DNA of 34,417 bases from Bacteroidales bacterium (GTDB lineage: Bacteria; Bacteroidota; Bacteroidia; Bacteroidales; Muribaculaceae), in the NCBI GenBank assembly GCA_014800815.1, contig JAAVFI010000007.1, positions 1 to 34,417 of the forward strand. Direction: 5' to 3'. The notes beneath the pieces are model-generated. The model searched no databases. It had not been told where the DNA came from and was given only the letters and a program-made list of their open reading frames with translations. The translations under genes and the position numbers were made by a program. Positions within the stretch are counted from its first letter, which is position 1. Each line of letters begins with the position of its first letter. Shown piece by piece: positions 1-8,195 of the stretch.

Positions 1-119
1 ATGCCGCCGCGACGACGTCGCTGTCGCTCGAGGGTGAATATGATGTTGCGTTCCCACCAACGGAGGGAACGGCCAAACCACCGAGCGAATTCTGCGGTTA
101 TGTCGAGGAAGCGGCGCAT
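1..119 (-). CDS. Possible small unrecognised protein, truncated by the left window edge
   Basis: Reading leftward from an ATG at 119-117 there is an open frame of 39 codons that leaves the window without a stop. It begins MRRFLDITAEFARWF and continues with a Trp/Arg-rich stretch (RWWERN) and a run of arginines. The pattern is basic and amphipathic, as in small membrane-associated proteins, but I recognise no family. A TAnnTTTG-like box (TACCTTTG on the minus strand, 131-124) lies directly upstream. No TTTG partner is visible about 20 nt further up, so it may be chance. If the box is real, the transcript would be almost leaderless. This frame could also be non-coding. Confidence 0.3.
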   Translation of the reverse strand, partial: MRRFLDITAEFARWFGRSLRWWERNIIFTLERQRRRRGG

Positions 120-140
120 ACCGCAAAGGTAGGAGGCGGA

Positions 141-237
141 GTGTGGGAGGTGTGCGGGTAGATGTCGGCGGTGGGGAAATGGGCGTAGGAGAGTGTGGGA
201 AGTATGGGAGGTGTGGGAGGTGTGGGAGGCGTGGGGC
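141..237 (+). repeat. G-rich nonamer tandem repeat (GTGTGGGAG-type)
   Basis: Five contiguous 9-bp units run from 193 to 237 (GTGTGGGAA, GTATGGGAG, GTGTGGGAG twice, then a degenerate GCGTGGGGC). Two further units, GTGTGGGAG and GTGTGCGGG, lie at 141-158. On the plus strand this gives five GGG runs separated by 6-nt loops, a composition able to form a G-quadruplex. The reverse complement is a CTCCCACAC array. It lies upstream of the possible leftward ORF and downstream of the lipoprotein operon terminator. Function is unknown. Confidence 0.7.
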
Positions 238-293
238 GTAGCATCAGCCATGAATCGGCGTCCTGGCCGGACGCCAACGTAGGGGGCGATCAT

Positions 294-334
294 CCGGGCA
301 CATCTCTCCGCCTGCGGCTCCGCTATGTGTCCGG
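294..334. other. Imperfect inverted repeat / stem-loop
   Basis: The arms CCGGGCACAT (294-303) and ATGTGTCCGG (325-334) pair over 10 positions with one G-U. The 21-nt loop can itself fold (CCGC and GCGG). A competing 7-bp pair joins GTGTCCG (327-333) to CGGACAC (359-365). There is no T-tract on either strand, so it does not look like an intrinsic terminator. It may be a structured RNA or chance. Confidence 0.4.
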
Positions 335-462
335 TTACTGGTTAATCGGTGTTCTGAACGGACACCACGCAGTCACACAGATAGTTAGCCAATTACCTAC
401 AATAGCTACAGAGGATGTCAGAGGACATGGCTGAGTCTACGACCCACGCGCGTCCCCCACCG

Positions 463-503
463 AAAAAAAGGCCGAAGGGTGTGCGCTCGCGCACACTCCG
501 GCC
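463..503 (-). terminator. Rho-independent terminator of the lipoprotein operon
   Basis: Read leftward, a strong GC-rich hairpin occupies 503-470: arms GGCCGGAGTGTGCGC and GCGCACACCCTTCGGCC, a short GAGC loop, a small bulge and one G-U pair. It is followed at once by seven T residues (469-463). It lies 25 bases beyond the stop of the last lipoprotein gene, where a leftward operon terminator is expected. Confidence 0.88.
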
Positions 504-528
504 ATATAGTGTAGGGAAAAAAGTCGGA

Positions 529-2685
529 TTAGTATACCAGCTCGATGTCGTCGATATAGAGCAGAGAGCCGTCACCACCCTGGAAGTAGTCGCCGTACAT
601 AGAGGCGGAGCATACGAAGATGATGTAGGTGGGTTTTACGCCGGGCTTATAGTACTCTATAGGTATTTCGATTTGTACCATGCCGTTGCCGTCTTCGTCA
701 CCTTCGGTAGCTGTTTCGAAAACATACTCGCCATAGGCTATCACATTGTCGCCGTTCTTGTTGAAAAGCTCTGATGTTTTGGTCTTGACAACGCATGACC
801 ATTCAGTACCTTCGTACGATGAAGTGGCATCAGTTGTGAGAGCCACGTAGATAATACCCTTGTCCATTTCGCCGACGGGGAGTCTATCGCCGGCGCCCTT
901 TTTATTTACGGCAGCTTTAGGCTCGTACTTGGCCCATAGCTTCACCATTTTGGGGCTAAAGGTCCACGGGCGACCCCAGCCGAGCACACCGTCCGTACCG
1001 TCTGTCTTGAGATATTTGCCGGCGAATACATTACCTGCAGCGAACTTACCTAATGTACCAACACCTACAAACTGCGATTTGAGGCAAATAGCGGAGTTGC
1101 CGGAATGTTTGATAGAAGTTTCCTTGGTGGTAATATTCTTACTCATTGTACGTGAGCCGTGATTACCCGAATCCCAGAATATAACATTGGGGTCGCTTGA
1201 GGGCATCTCCGAGCCGTCGGAGTGGTCGCTCCATTCTTCAAAACCACTGTTGGGCAGCTGGTCGTTGAGAGTAGTGAAGCGGCACACTACGGTAGATACG
1301 AAATCGTCGGCAGCGGTAACGTACTCGTAAGTTGTATTACCCTTAAGGCCTGTTACTTCTGCAAAGAATTCGGTATTGGCGGCATATCGCGAGGGGATGA
1401 CAGTACCTTCCACGTAGGTCTTCTCTGCCGAGCCCTCGGGCCAGAAGTAGAAGCCGAGTTTTTCAGGACCGTCCTTAGCCACTACACCGCGAACTATAGC
1501 AGTGGTGTTGGTGATATCCTCAGGAAGCGGGTCGAGAGTGATAACGGGTGCGTCGGTCACTGATATAGAGAGGGTTGCCGACGAAGTGTGGTTCTGGTCG
1601 TCGGTAGCGGTGATAGCGAAGGTGTAGTCGCCCTGCTCCAGATTGTCGAGGAGAGTATCTTCGAAGTTGAGCTGGAAGATGGTGCTGTTGTTCTCCTCGT
1701 TGTAGTTGTTCACAAAGTTGATACCGAGTGCGTTGAGAGCTTCCACGCCAACTTCGCTCATAGCGAGCAGCGAGCAGTCGTCGCCACCGAGTACGGGAGC
1801 CTCCTTGAGCACGTCGCTCTTGAGGAGCACCGAAGATATCTTGGTAGCGGAAGTGATATACACAGTCTGACGGCCTATGCCTCCGGGTTCGCCGGTGACG
1901 GTACCTGCTATGTCGAAGCCGTAGCCGGTAATAGCGGGAGCTGCCACGAGCATTATTTCGTCGGTGACAACCTTCTCGGTGCGGTCGATTTTGATTGAGA
2001 ACACGAGGCCGCCGAGCTCTGTTGTCTGCTTGGTATAGGTGACATTGAGCTGATATTCAGTGGCGGGGCGGGCATCTTCGATAGTGCCTTCGAGTTCGAA
2101 AGGCTCACCGTTGATCTGCGTTCCCTTGAGGGTGTAGGTGAGGTCTTTCGAGGTAGAGGGCATCATGAAGTAACCTGTACGCTCTTCGCGACCCTCGAAG
2201 ATGAGGGAGCCGCGGTCGTGACCTATGGTCATGGTGAAGTCGGTGAGGACTTCTTCGAGACCTTCGGAGTAGTTGACCGAAGCGGCAACGTTGGCAATGG
2301 CACACTCGAGTTTCACGGGAGTGGTCTCGCCGGCCTTGATATCAAATTCCTCACGGCCTTTGAACCAGCGTTTGTCCCACGAAGCCGACACAGAGTCGCC
2401 GGCCATACCCTCGGCCACATAGCGGCCGGTAACGAGGTCGATAGACGCGGGCACCTGACCAAGACCGATGTAGCGGCGAACAAGACCCTTTTCGTTAGAT
2501 ATAAGTATGCGGCAGCTTTCGGCGAGTGCCTGATCGTCGGCTCGCGACACAAGCTCCATGTCGCCCTTGAGGCTTGCCGAGAGCGAGAGCGATCCCTCGC
2601 CTGAAGCATCGAAGCGCTCTTCCGAGCAGCCTGCAGCAAGAGCCGCAAGGCCCAGGGCTGCAATATATATATGTTTCTTAATCAT
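529..2685 (-). CDS. DUF4493/PCMD-type surface lipoprotein, third gene of triplet
   Basis: A 718-residue predicted lipoprotein. A lysine-rich start, a hydrophobic segment and a lipobox ending AAG-C20 indicate signal peptidase II processing. The following acidic residues (CSEE) resemble the Bacteroidetes surface-export signal. The N-terminal third (about 30-240) has the look of DUF4493 (GSLSLS start, VSRAD, later ATEYQLNV). A middle Ig-like region (about 250-380) ends in DYTFAITATDDQNH, and an FN3-like region follows (about 385-470). From LPNSGFEEWS (about 475) to the end it resembles the PCMD (putative carbohydrate metabolism) domain: SIKHSGNSAICLKS, AAGNVFAGKY, KLWAKYEP. It is likely a beta-sandwich protein on the outer membrane surface that may bind glycan. 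It is last in a three-gene leftward operon, 11 bp after its neighbour. Family names come from memory of sequence patterns; function is unknown. Confidence 0.85.
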   Translation of the reverse strand: MIKKHIYIAALGLAALAAGCSEERFDASGEGSLSLSASLKGDMELVSRADDQALAESCRILISNEKGLVRRYIGLGQVPASIDLVTGRYVAEGMAGDSVSASWDKRWFKGREEFDIKAGETTPVKLECAIANVAASVNYSEGLEEVLTDFTMTIGHDRGSLIFEGREERTGYFMMPSTSKDLTYTLKGTQINGEPFELEGTIEDARPATEYQLNVTYTKQTTELGGLVFSIKIDRTEKVVTDEIMLVAAPAITGYGFDIAGTVTGEPGGIGRQTVYITSATKISSVLLKSDVLKEAPVLGGDDCSLLAMSEVGVEALNALGINFVNNYNEENNSTIFQLNFEDTLLDNLEQGDYTFAITATDDQNHTSSATLSISVTDAPVITLDPLPEDITNTTAIVRGVVAKDGPEKLGFYFWPEGSAEKTYVEGTVIPSRYAANTEFFAEVTGLKGNTTYEYVTAADDFVSTVVCRFTTLNDQLPNSGFEEWSDHSDGSEMPSSDPNVIFWDSGNHGSRTMSKNITTKETSIKHSGNSAICLKSQFVGVGTLGKFAAGNVFAGKYLKTDGTDGVLGWGRPWTFSPKMVKLWAKYEPKAAVNKKGAGDRLPVGEMDKGIIYVALTTDATSSYEGTEWSCVVKTKTSELFNKNGDNVIAYGEYVFETATEGDEDGNGMVQIEIPIEYYKPGVKPTYIIFVCSASMYGDYFQGGDGSLLYIDDIELVY

Positions 2686-2696
2686 TTGGCTTGGGA

Positions 2697-4031
2697 TTAA
2701 TGAGCGTTGAACTTAAGGAAGTCTGTCGCGGTTTTTCCTTCGTTGTCGGTAACCTTGATATCGAAAGTGTGCTCACCTGTAAAGGGTGCCAGAAGCTCGA
2801 TGAACGAAGTGATATCGAACATCACGGGATTAACGTCGGTCACTTCTTTGCCTACGGGAAGGCCGAGACCCGAGAGTGCCTCTACAAGGTCGGCATCAGA
2901 ATCATCGGCAAGGTCAAAGTGCAGCGGCAGCATTGACTCAAGTATGCCTCTGAAATTGGGGTCGGTGGTTGAAATGGTCACTTCGAGATTTTTAATACCC
3001 TTGGGGCAATCGATTTCTACAATTGCATTACCGAATTCCTCTGCTAAAACTACTTTATCATTCTTTTTGCTTTCGTCGTTAGTGATGTCGATAGTCTCAC
3101 CGAGTTTGAGCTTTGGCGAGTCGTACGGCTTGAAAGTAGCCACAGGCTGGTCGTCGTCACCGGGGTCTACGGGGTCAACGGGCTCTACCGGGTCGAGCGG
3201 CTTCTCTATGGGGCGGTCGCCTTCCTCGGGTGCGAGGATATCTTCGGTAGCCTCTACATTTCCGTCGACATTTTCAGTGATTACGCTGAGGTCGAGGGAG
3301 ATGTCGGAGTCAATAGTGCCTGACTGCTCGGGAGGAGTGGGGCCGGCCTTGATGCCGTAGGTGAGGATATAGTGCTTGCCGGCCTCTACGTCGGTATAGT
3401 CGCGGCGGTCTACGGTGTAGGCGCCGGCGATTGTTCCCGAAAGCTCTGCCACGAGTGTGTTGGAGCCTTCTACGTATTCGAAGTAAGCCGAACGGGTCTC
3501 GGAGGGTGTGAAGTCGATTTCGCCTTCGGCGCCGGCCTTGACATTAACTTTCACATCGTCGCCGAGGGTGGCGCGGAGCTCGTCGGAGAACTCGACAGAC
3601 ACGCGCACCGACTTGAAGTAGGCTACAACCTCGTCTTTGATGATGTTGATTTTTCCGTTTTCGATAGTGAAATCTTCGGAGCCTTCGAAGTAGGGGGCAT
3701 CCCACTCGGCTGCCTTCACTTCGTGCGACTTGATATATACGGTGTAGTCGCCTACGGGCAGTGTGATGATTTCGGGTTTCTTACCGTAGGAGCACTCGAG
3801 ATAAGTCTTGTCGCTTGCATCCTTGATAAGCACTATAAAATCGTCGAGCGATGCTTCGGCACGGCTCGAAGCGCTCTGAGCCAGCTTGTCGATATCCTGT
3901 GTATCCACAGTGAGCGACTCGAGGTTGAGTGTAGCCTCGGCAGATGTGGGAGGATTCCACTCCTCGGAGCAAGAGAGGGCTCCGAGCATGAGTGCTCCGG
4001 CTGCAAAAATATTTAATATATTGGTTTTCAT
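2697..4031 (-). CDS. DUF4493-type lipoprotein lacking the PCMD domain, second gene of triplet
   Basis: A 444-residue predicted lipoprotein with a signal peptide ending in GALS-C21 and an acidic CSEE start to the mature chain. Residues about 30-245 match the DUF4493-like half of both neighbours (LPVGDYTVYIKSHE, GKHYILTYGIKAG). An acidic, proline-rich linker (PVEPVDPVDPGDDD) follows. The last 150 residues correspond to the neighbours' middle domain, with the shared pattern of a leucine/glycine motif, then HTFDIKVTDNEGKTATDF. The protein then ends, so the FN3-like and PCMD-like parts of its paralogs are missing. The stop is clean and no remnant of those domains follows before the next gene, so this may be a genuine short paralog rather than a pseudogene. 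It lies 10 bp after the first gene of the operon. Function is unknown. Confidence 0.8.
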   Translation of the reverse strand: MKTNILNIFAAGALMLGALSCSEEWNPPTSAEATLNLESLTVDTQDIDKLAQSASSRAEASLDDFIVLIKDASDKTYLECSYGKKPEIITLPVGDYTVYIKSHEVKAAEWDAPYFEGSEDFTIENGKINIIKDEVVAYFKSVRVSVEFSDELRATLGDDVKVNVKAGAEGEIDFTPSETRSAYFEYVEGSNTLVAELSGTIAGAYTVDRRDYTDVEAGKHYILTYGIKAGPTPPEQSGTIDSDISLDLSVITENVDGNVEATEDILAPEEGDRPIEKPLDPVEPVDPVDPGDDDQPVATFKPYDSPKLKLGETIDITNDESKKNDKVVLAEEFGNAIVEIDCPKGIKNLEVTISTTDPNFRGILESMLPLHFDLADDSDADLVEALSGLGLPVGKEVTDVNPVMFDITSFIELLAPFTGEHTFDIKVTDNEGKTATDFLKFNAH

Positions 4032-4041
4032 TACTTATATC

Positions 4042-6525
4042 TTAGTAGTGGAGAAGAATGTGGTCGACATACAGCTGGGAGCCTACGTAGCCCTTATCGG
4101 TAGATGCGTTTGACGAGGGAGGAGTGTTGTAGTTCGTTGTGCTGAAAGGCAGACAGTTGGGATTGTTGGACGACTTGAATATCACTACAATACGAGCAGC
4201 CTTGGGAGTTCCGGGTGCGTCGTAGTCAAGGGGAAGTTCGATAGTCTCGAACGACTTATTGGTAATATTCACGAAATTCGACTTAATGACTGCTCCGTTG
4301 GCATCGAGCATGCGGATTTCGGCATAGCCGAAGTCGGCACCATTCTTGGGCGCATACTTGGTGTAGAATGTCATCGACTTGGGTCGTGAAGTGAACTCGT
4401 AGCCTGAATAGTCGTCGGTTTTCGTCGGGTCGTGATTGTAATCGCCGAGATAGAGCTCGCCAAAGGTGGTGTGCTCACACTTGCCAAGCCAATTTCCAAA
4501 CAGACTGAAAGCGGTATTGCCGCTACCCCAACCTACACTCTGGATAAGAGCACCGGTGCTTCCTTCGAAAGCATCTGCGCCCGATACCGGTGTTGTACCC
4601 GACTTGCAGGAGTATCCGCAGGCGGGTGCGGAAGCTGAGGTTGTATAGCTCTTTTCAGATGTTGTAAGGAGGTTCATAGTAGCCCAGGGGCCGCTCTTGT
4701 CGGCTGTAGCCGAAGGATAGTCAACCTGCCACCAGCCTTTGCCATGCTTTTCGCCTACGCTCCACTCTTCCATTTCGTTGTTGGGAAGCTGAGCCTGTAC
4801 CTCGGTGGTGTATGTAAGGGGAGCGCAGGCCATGTCGTCCTTGCGGGCACGGAATGTGTATTCAGTGCCGGGGGTAAGGTCGCTTATGGTATAGTAACCG
4901 TTTTCGAGAGTGGCGTTAACAGCCTTGTATGAATTGCCGCCGTCGGTGCTTGCCTCTATTTCGATACCCGTGGTATCAAAACCTGCATTGCCCGGACGAA
5001 TACGGATAGTTGCGTAAGCGTGATCAGACCACACGTCGCCTTCGGGCATCACGAGTTCGAAAGGAACACATGGAACTTGCAGAGTGTTTACCACACCGCC
5101 GCATTCGGCCTTGACTGTGATATTGGAGTCGAGCTCGGGAGCTGCGAACGATACTATATAGTCGGACATTGCGCGCGACGAAGCCTCCTCTACCGAAAGC
5201 ACTTCGAGGGGCTTATAGGTGCCGCTCACGGGGTTGAGGTAGTAGAAGTTGATGTGCTTGGCAGGGTCGGGACCGTTGAACGATACGCGGGCATTGAGCT
5301 GATGCCCGGGGAGGAAGTAGTCGCCGGTTTCGGAGAGGCCGAGGTTTACGCTCTCGAGGTTGAGCACGAGCTCTACCGGCTCGGAAGCACGGCCAAGTTT
5401 ATCCTTGACTACGAGAGAGAATGTATTCACATTGTCGGTGCCGGCAGCGACCTTGAGATTGCCGAGGACTTGGGTGAAGTCGAGCACGGCCATCATGTCG
5501 GGGTTGTGCCAGAGGCCGAGAGCCTTGAAGCCGAAGCCCTGGAGCTTGGCCTGCATGTCGGCTGAAGCCGAGAGGAGGTCGATTTCCTCGGGCCAGCCCT
5601 GCTTGATGAGCGAGGGTGCCACGGTGGTGAGAGTCACCTCCTTGAGCTGCGCCTGCGCAACGGTTGAGATTGTGAACGATCCGTCCACGGGAAGTCCTGC
5701 AACCATTTCGATGCCTTCGCCGGAAGTGAAGCCTTCTGCATTGACAACGGGAGGCTCGGAGGCGAGGAGTTTGTCGCTGAGGTCGATTTCGATAGTCTCT
5801 ACCTCGAGTTCGTCGGGGAAGCTTACTTCGAGAGTAGCGTCGCCTACATTGCCGTCGTTGACGTCGACGGTGAGGATGTAGTGGTGGCGGGGCTCTGCCT
5901 TGATTTTAGGCAGAGTGGTTGAGGCACCGAGGCCGTTGGGCTTGGTGAAAGCGATTTCTACTTCCACATCGCCCGAAGTTACGTACACGGGGCGAGTTTC
6001 GTCGCTTGCATAGGTGTGGGCGGCAGTGCCTTTTACGGTTGCGCTCCAGTCGGCCATATACTTCTTGAAAGCGTCGGTATAGTCGATGCTTATCATCGAA
6101 TTTGCAAGGCCGGCTGTGATTGCCAGAGAGGTGGTCTTACCGTCGGCAACGGTAAGGAGCTGTTCGCCGTGATAGTAGGGTTTGTCGAAACCTTCGTCGG
6201 CAGCGTCGCCGTAGAAAACTTCGAGGAGATACTCGCCGACTCCGAATTCTGTTTCGGAAGAAAAATCGGCTACCCTATCCCAGACATTGGCATACGAGCC
6301 GTCGGTCTTGCTGAGGCGAAGCGAGAGGTCGGCGGCGGTAATCTCGTCGCCATCCGCTCTTGAAGACGCTTCTGCACTCCGCGATGTCGCAGCATCGGTG
6401 TCGATGCCTACTACGGGACTGATGCGACCGCTGCCGCTACGCGACGGGCCCCATTCGTCGGCACATCCGGCGAGCAGTGAGGCTGCCGCTATTGCGCCTA
6501 TCCCCAATAGGAATGATTTTTTCAT
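4042..6525 (-). CDS. DUF4493/PCMD-type surface lipoprotein, first gene of triplet
   Basis: An 827-residue predicted lipoprotein. The signal peptide MKKSFLLGIGAIAAASLLAG ends in a textbook lipobox before C21, and the mature chain starts CADEW. The order is DUF4493-like region (about 30-255, with SGSGRISPVV and RHHYILTVDV), a middle Ig-like region (about 255-395, ending NTFSLVVKDKLGRAS), an extra domain (about 400-495), an FN3-like domain (about 495-590, LTPGTEYTFRAR), and a PCMD-like end from LPNNEMEEWS: FTSRPKSMTFYTKYAP, then YVGSQLYVDHILLHY. The other PCMD paralog ends with the matching LLYIDDIELVY. It opens the leftward operon and is served by the promoter at 6607-6639. It is probably exposed on the outer membrane. 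Ligand unknown. Confidence 0.85.
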   Translation of the reverse strand: MKKSFLLGIGAIAAASLLAGCADEWGPSRSGSGRISPVVGIDTDAATSRSAEASSRADGDEITAADLSLRLSKTDGSYANVWDRVADFSSETEFGVGEYLLEVFYGDAADEGFDKPYYHGEQLLTVADGKTTSLAITAGLANSMISIDYTDAFKKYMADWSATVKGTAAHTYASDETRPVYVTSGDVEVEIAFTKPNGLGASTTLPKIKAEPRHHYILTVDVNDGNVGDATLEVSFPDELEVETIEIDLSDKLLASEPPVVNAEGFTSGEGIEMVAGLPVDGSFTISTVAQAQLKEVTLTTVAPSLIKQGWPEEIDLLSASADMQAKLQGFGFKALGLWHNPDMMAVLDFTQVLGNLKVAAGTDNVNTFSLVVKDKLGRASEPVELVLNLESVNLGLSETGDYFLPGHQLNARVSFNGPDPAKHINFYYLNPVSGTYKPLEVLSVEEASSRAMSDYIVSFAAPELDSNITVKAECGGVVNTLQVPCVPFELVMPEGDVWSDHAYATIRIRPGNAGFDTTGIEIEASTDGGNSYKAVNATLENGYYTISDLTPGTEYTFRARKDDMACAPLTYTTEVQAQLPNNEMEEWSVGEKHGKGWWQVDYPSATADKSGPWATMNLLTTSEKSYTTSASAPACGYSCKSGTTPVSGADAFEGSTGALIQSVGWGSGNTAFSLFGNWLGKCEHTTFGELYLGDYNHDPTKTDDYSGYEFTSRPKSMTFYTKYAPKNGADFGYAEIRMLDANGAVIKSNFVNITNKSFETIELPLDYDAPGTPKAARIVVIFKSSNNPNCLPFSTTNYNTPPSSNASTDKGYVGSQLYVDHILLHY

Positions 6526-6606
6526 CTTTGTTGGATTGGTTTATTTATAGATATTTCAATTTTTGTCTATGTGCAGGTGTCCTCTGATATCGGCACTATT
6601 TCGGTG

Positions 6607-6639
6607 CAAAAATAGTAATTTTTTTCCCAACTGAGCAAA
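6607..6639 (-). promoter_or_regulatory. Bacteroidetes-type promoter for the lipoprotein operon
   Basis: On the minus strand TTTG (6639-6636) is separated by 21 nt from TATTTTTG (6614-6607), fitting the TTTG/TAnnTTTG consensus. Transcription would start near 6600, giving a leader of about 75 nt before the ATG at 6525-6523. Confidence 0.65.
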
Positions 6640-6688
6640 AATAAGCAAAAAGTGCGAACTCTTTACCTAATTTTCCAATTATTCCTGA

Positions 6689-6720
6689 TTTGTAAGACTC
6701 GGAGAAAAACGCTAATTTTG
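6689..6720 (+). promoter_or_regulatory. Bacteroidetes-type promoter for the LysM-barrel-radA operon
   Basis: TTTG (6689-6692) is separated by 20 nt from TAATTTTG (6713-6720), matching TTTG-N19-21-TAnnTTTG. The predicted start is near 6726, about 20 nt before the ATG at 6747. It faces away from the lipoprotein promoter, with 49 bp between the two elements. Confidence 0.7.
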
Positions 6721-6746
6721 CAGGATAATCTAAAACCGACTACAAA

Positions 6747-8195
6747 ATGAGGCATAGACTCCTTAGATATATACTCGTGGCATTCTCCTTGATAATTAGC
6801 GGAGTATGTGCACAGGCACTCGACCTCCCCACCAAACGCGTCAAGGGCGTGGAATACTATTATTATAAGGTGAAGAAGGGCGAGTCGCTCTACGGCATCT
6901 CGCGTAACCTCGGCCTCACGCCCGATGAAATCATACGCTACAATCCCGCGCAGGCCAACGGCGTGCACAAAGACGATATGCTCATCTTCCCCGTAGCCGA
7001 CTTTCAGGAAGCGGCTGTAGCCGAGGACGTTGCGCAACCCGAAGCTCCCGCGGCGATTGTTGTTGAAGAAGAAGTGGCCGCAGAGGTCCGTCCGTCTATT
7101 GCCGTTCTTCTGCCCTTCGGCCTCTCGTCAGCCGAGCCGTCGAAGCAGAATAAACTCGCCCTTGATTTCTACAAGGGTTTCCTCATTGCCACCGACAGCC
7201 TCTCGGAGCGTTCGAAGGGCCTCGAAATCATCGCTCGCGACACCGAAGGTCTCACTCCCGAAGCACTTAAAAAACTGATTGCCACCGACGAAGCTCTAAG
7301 CACGGCGGCCGTTATCATAGCGCCCGACGATGAGAAAAGCATACACGCCATTGCAGGCGCGGCGGCGCAGAACGGCACTTTCGTATTCAACACCCTCAAC
7401 ATCCGCGACAGCCTTTATCTGACGGCGCCCAACGTGCTGCAGGCCAACGTGCCCCAGCACACTATGTACCGCCTCGCCGTAGACGGTCTCATGGATACAT
7501 ATGCGGGCTACACGCCTGTGATACTGCACAATACAGAGGGCCGCAACGAGAAGGAATCGTTCGTCGACTATCTCACAGGCCGCTATCGCGCTATCGGCAC
7601 CGAGCCAATTATTGTAAGCTACAACACCAACCTCCTGATGGCCAACCTCGAGGAGCTGCCCGCCGCAGCAGACGAGAAATACGTGTTCGTACCCTCGTCG
7701 GGCTCGCTGGCCGAGTTCAACCGCTTCGCCTACATCCTTAAGTCCTACCGCGACCTGCTTGCCGCACGCGCTGAGGAAGCCGAAGAAGGCACCGCAGTGG
7801 CTACGGCGGAGGTTTTCGGATATCCCGACTGGACGGCGTTCCGCGGCGAAGCCCTCGACCTGCTCCACCGTCTCGACGCTACGGTATACTCGCGCTTCCT
7901 CGACGAGCCTGAGGGCTTCGAGACCCGCAATATCGCCGCGGCATTCCGCCGCTGGTTCGGAGGCTCGATGATTGAGTCGATACCCACCTACGGTCTCCTC
8001 GGCTTCGACACCGCCAACTATCTGATACGCAATCTCAACGCCAACGGAGGCGAGTTCGACCCTCAGTCGCCGCGGAGCTACACCGGCATACAGTCGGCAT
8101 TCGACTTCGAGCAATCGGGTGAGGGATACGTCAACTCCACCCTCTATATCATCAACTATCAACCCGGCGGCAGGATAGCCGCACGCCAGCAATGA
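6747..8195 (+). CDS. Secreted LysM plus type-I periplasmic-binding-fold protein
   Basis: A 482-residue exported protein. A signal peptide covers about 1-25 (hydrophobic ILVAFSLIISGVC). A LysM domain follows at about 36-83, with YKVKKGESLYGISRNLGL and a later DDMLIFPV typical of peptidoglycan-binding LysM. An alanine/valine/glutamate-rich linker leads to a region from about 115 to the end resembling the ABC-type amino-acid receptor fold: SIAVLLPFGLSS, LALDFYKGFLIATDSL, AAVIIAPDDEKS, YGLLGFDTANYL. Known families of this layout in Bacteroidales carry both parts, but no transporter genes are nearby, so a role as envelope sensor or wall-bound scaffold is as likely as solute uptake. The stop overlaps the next ATG by 4 bp, indicating translational coupling. 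Confidence 0.8.
   Translation: MRHRLLRYILVAFSLIISGVCAQALDLPTKRVKGVEYYYYKVKKGESLYGISRNLGLTPDEIIRYNPAQANGVHKDDMLIFPVADFQEAAVAEDVAQPEAPAAIVVEEEVAAEVRPSIAVLLPFGLSSAEPSKQNKLALDFYKGFLIATDSLSERSKGLEIIARDTEGLTPEALKKLIATDEALSTAAVIIAPDDEKSIHAIAGAAAQNGTFVFNTLNIRDSLYLTAPNVLQANVPQHTMYRLAVDGLMDTYAGYTPVILHNTEGRNEKESFVDYLTGRYRAIGTEPIIVSYNTNLLMANLEELPAAADEKYVFVPSSGSLAEFNRFAYILKSYRDLLAARAEEAEEGTAVATAEVFGYPDWTAFRGEALDLLHRLDATVYSRFLDEPEGFETRNIAAAFRRWFGGSMIESIPTYGLLGFDTANYLIRNLNANGGEFDPQSPRSYTGIQSAFDFEQSGEGYVNSTLYIINYQPGGRIAARQQ

Larger units (their letters stand above)
120..462. other. Gene-poor intergenic stretch
   Basis: I see no convincing gene in these 343 bases. Open frames on the plus strand here are low-complexity (Gly/Val repeats) and look like products of the G-rich repeat. 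The stretch holds a G-rich nonamer array (141-237), a stem-loop (294-334), and the far side of the terminator of the lipoprotein operon. No tRNA-like or IS-like ends were seen. Confidence 0.6.

Noticed and set aside
195-434. Open frame on the plus strand encoding a Gly/Val-repeat peptide
   Set aside because: It is produced by the G-rich nonamer array, has no recognisable domain and continues into the terminator region of the opposite-strand operon.
2707-5881. Long open frames on the plus strand opposite the lipoprotein genes
   Set aside because: They are antisense shadows: the minus-strand frames have signal peptides, family motifs and tight operon spacing, while the plus-strand frames are low-complexity Ser/Thr/Gly-rich.
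7296-8192. 298-codon antisense frame opposite the LysM/PBP gene
   Set aside because: It arises from the high GC and codon bias of the real gene, and its translation has no domain or signal.
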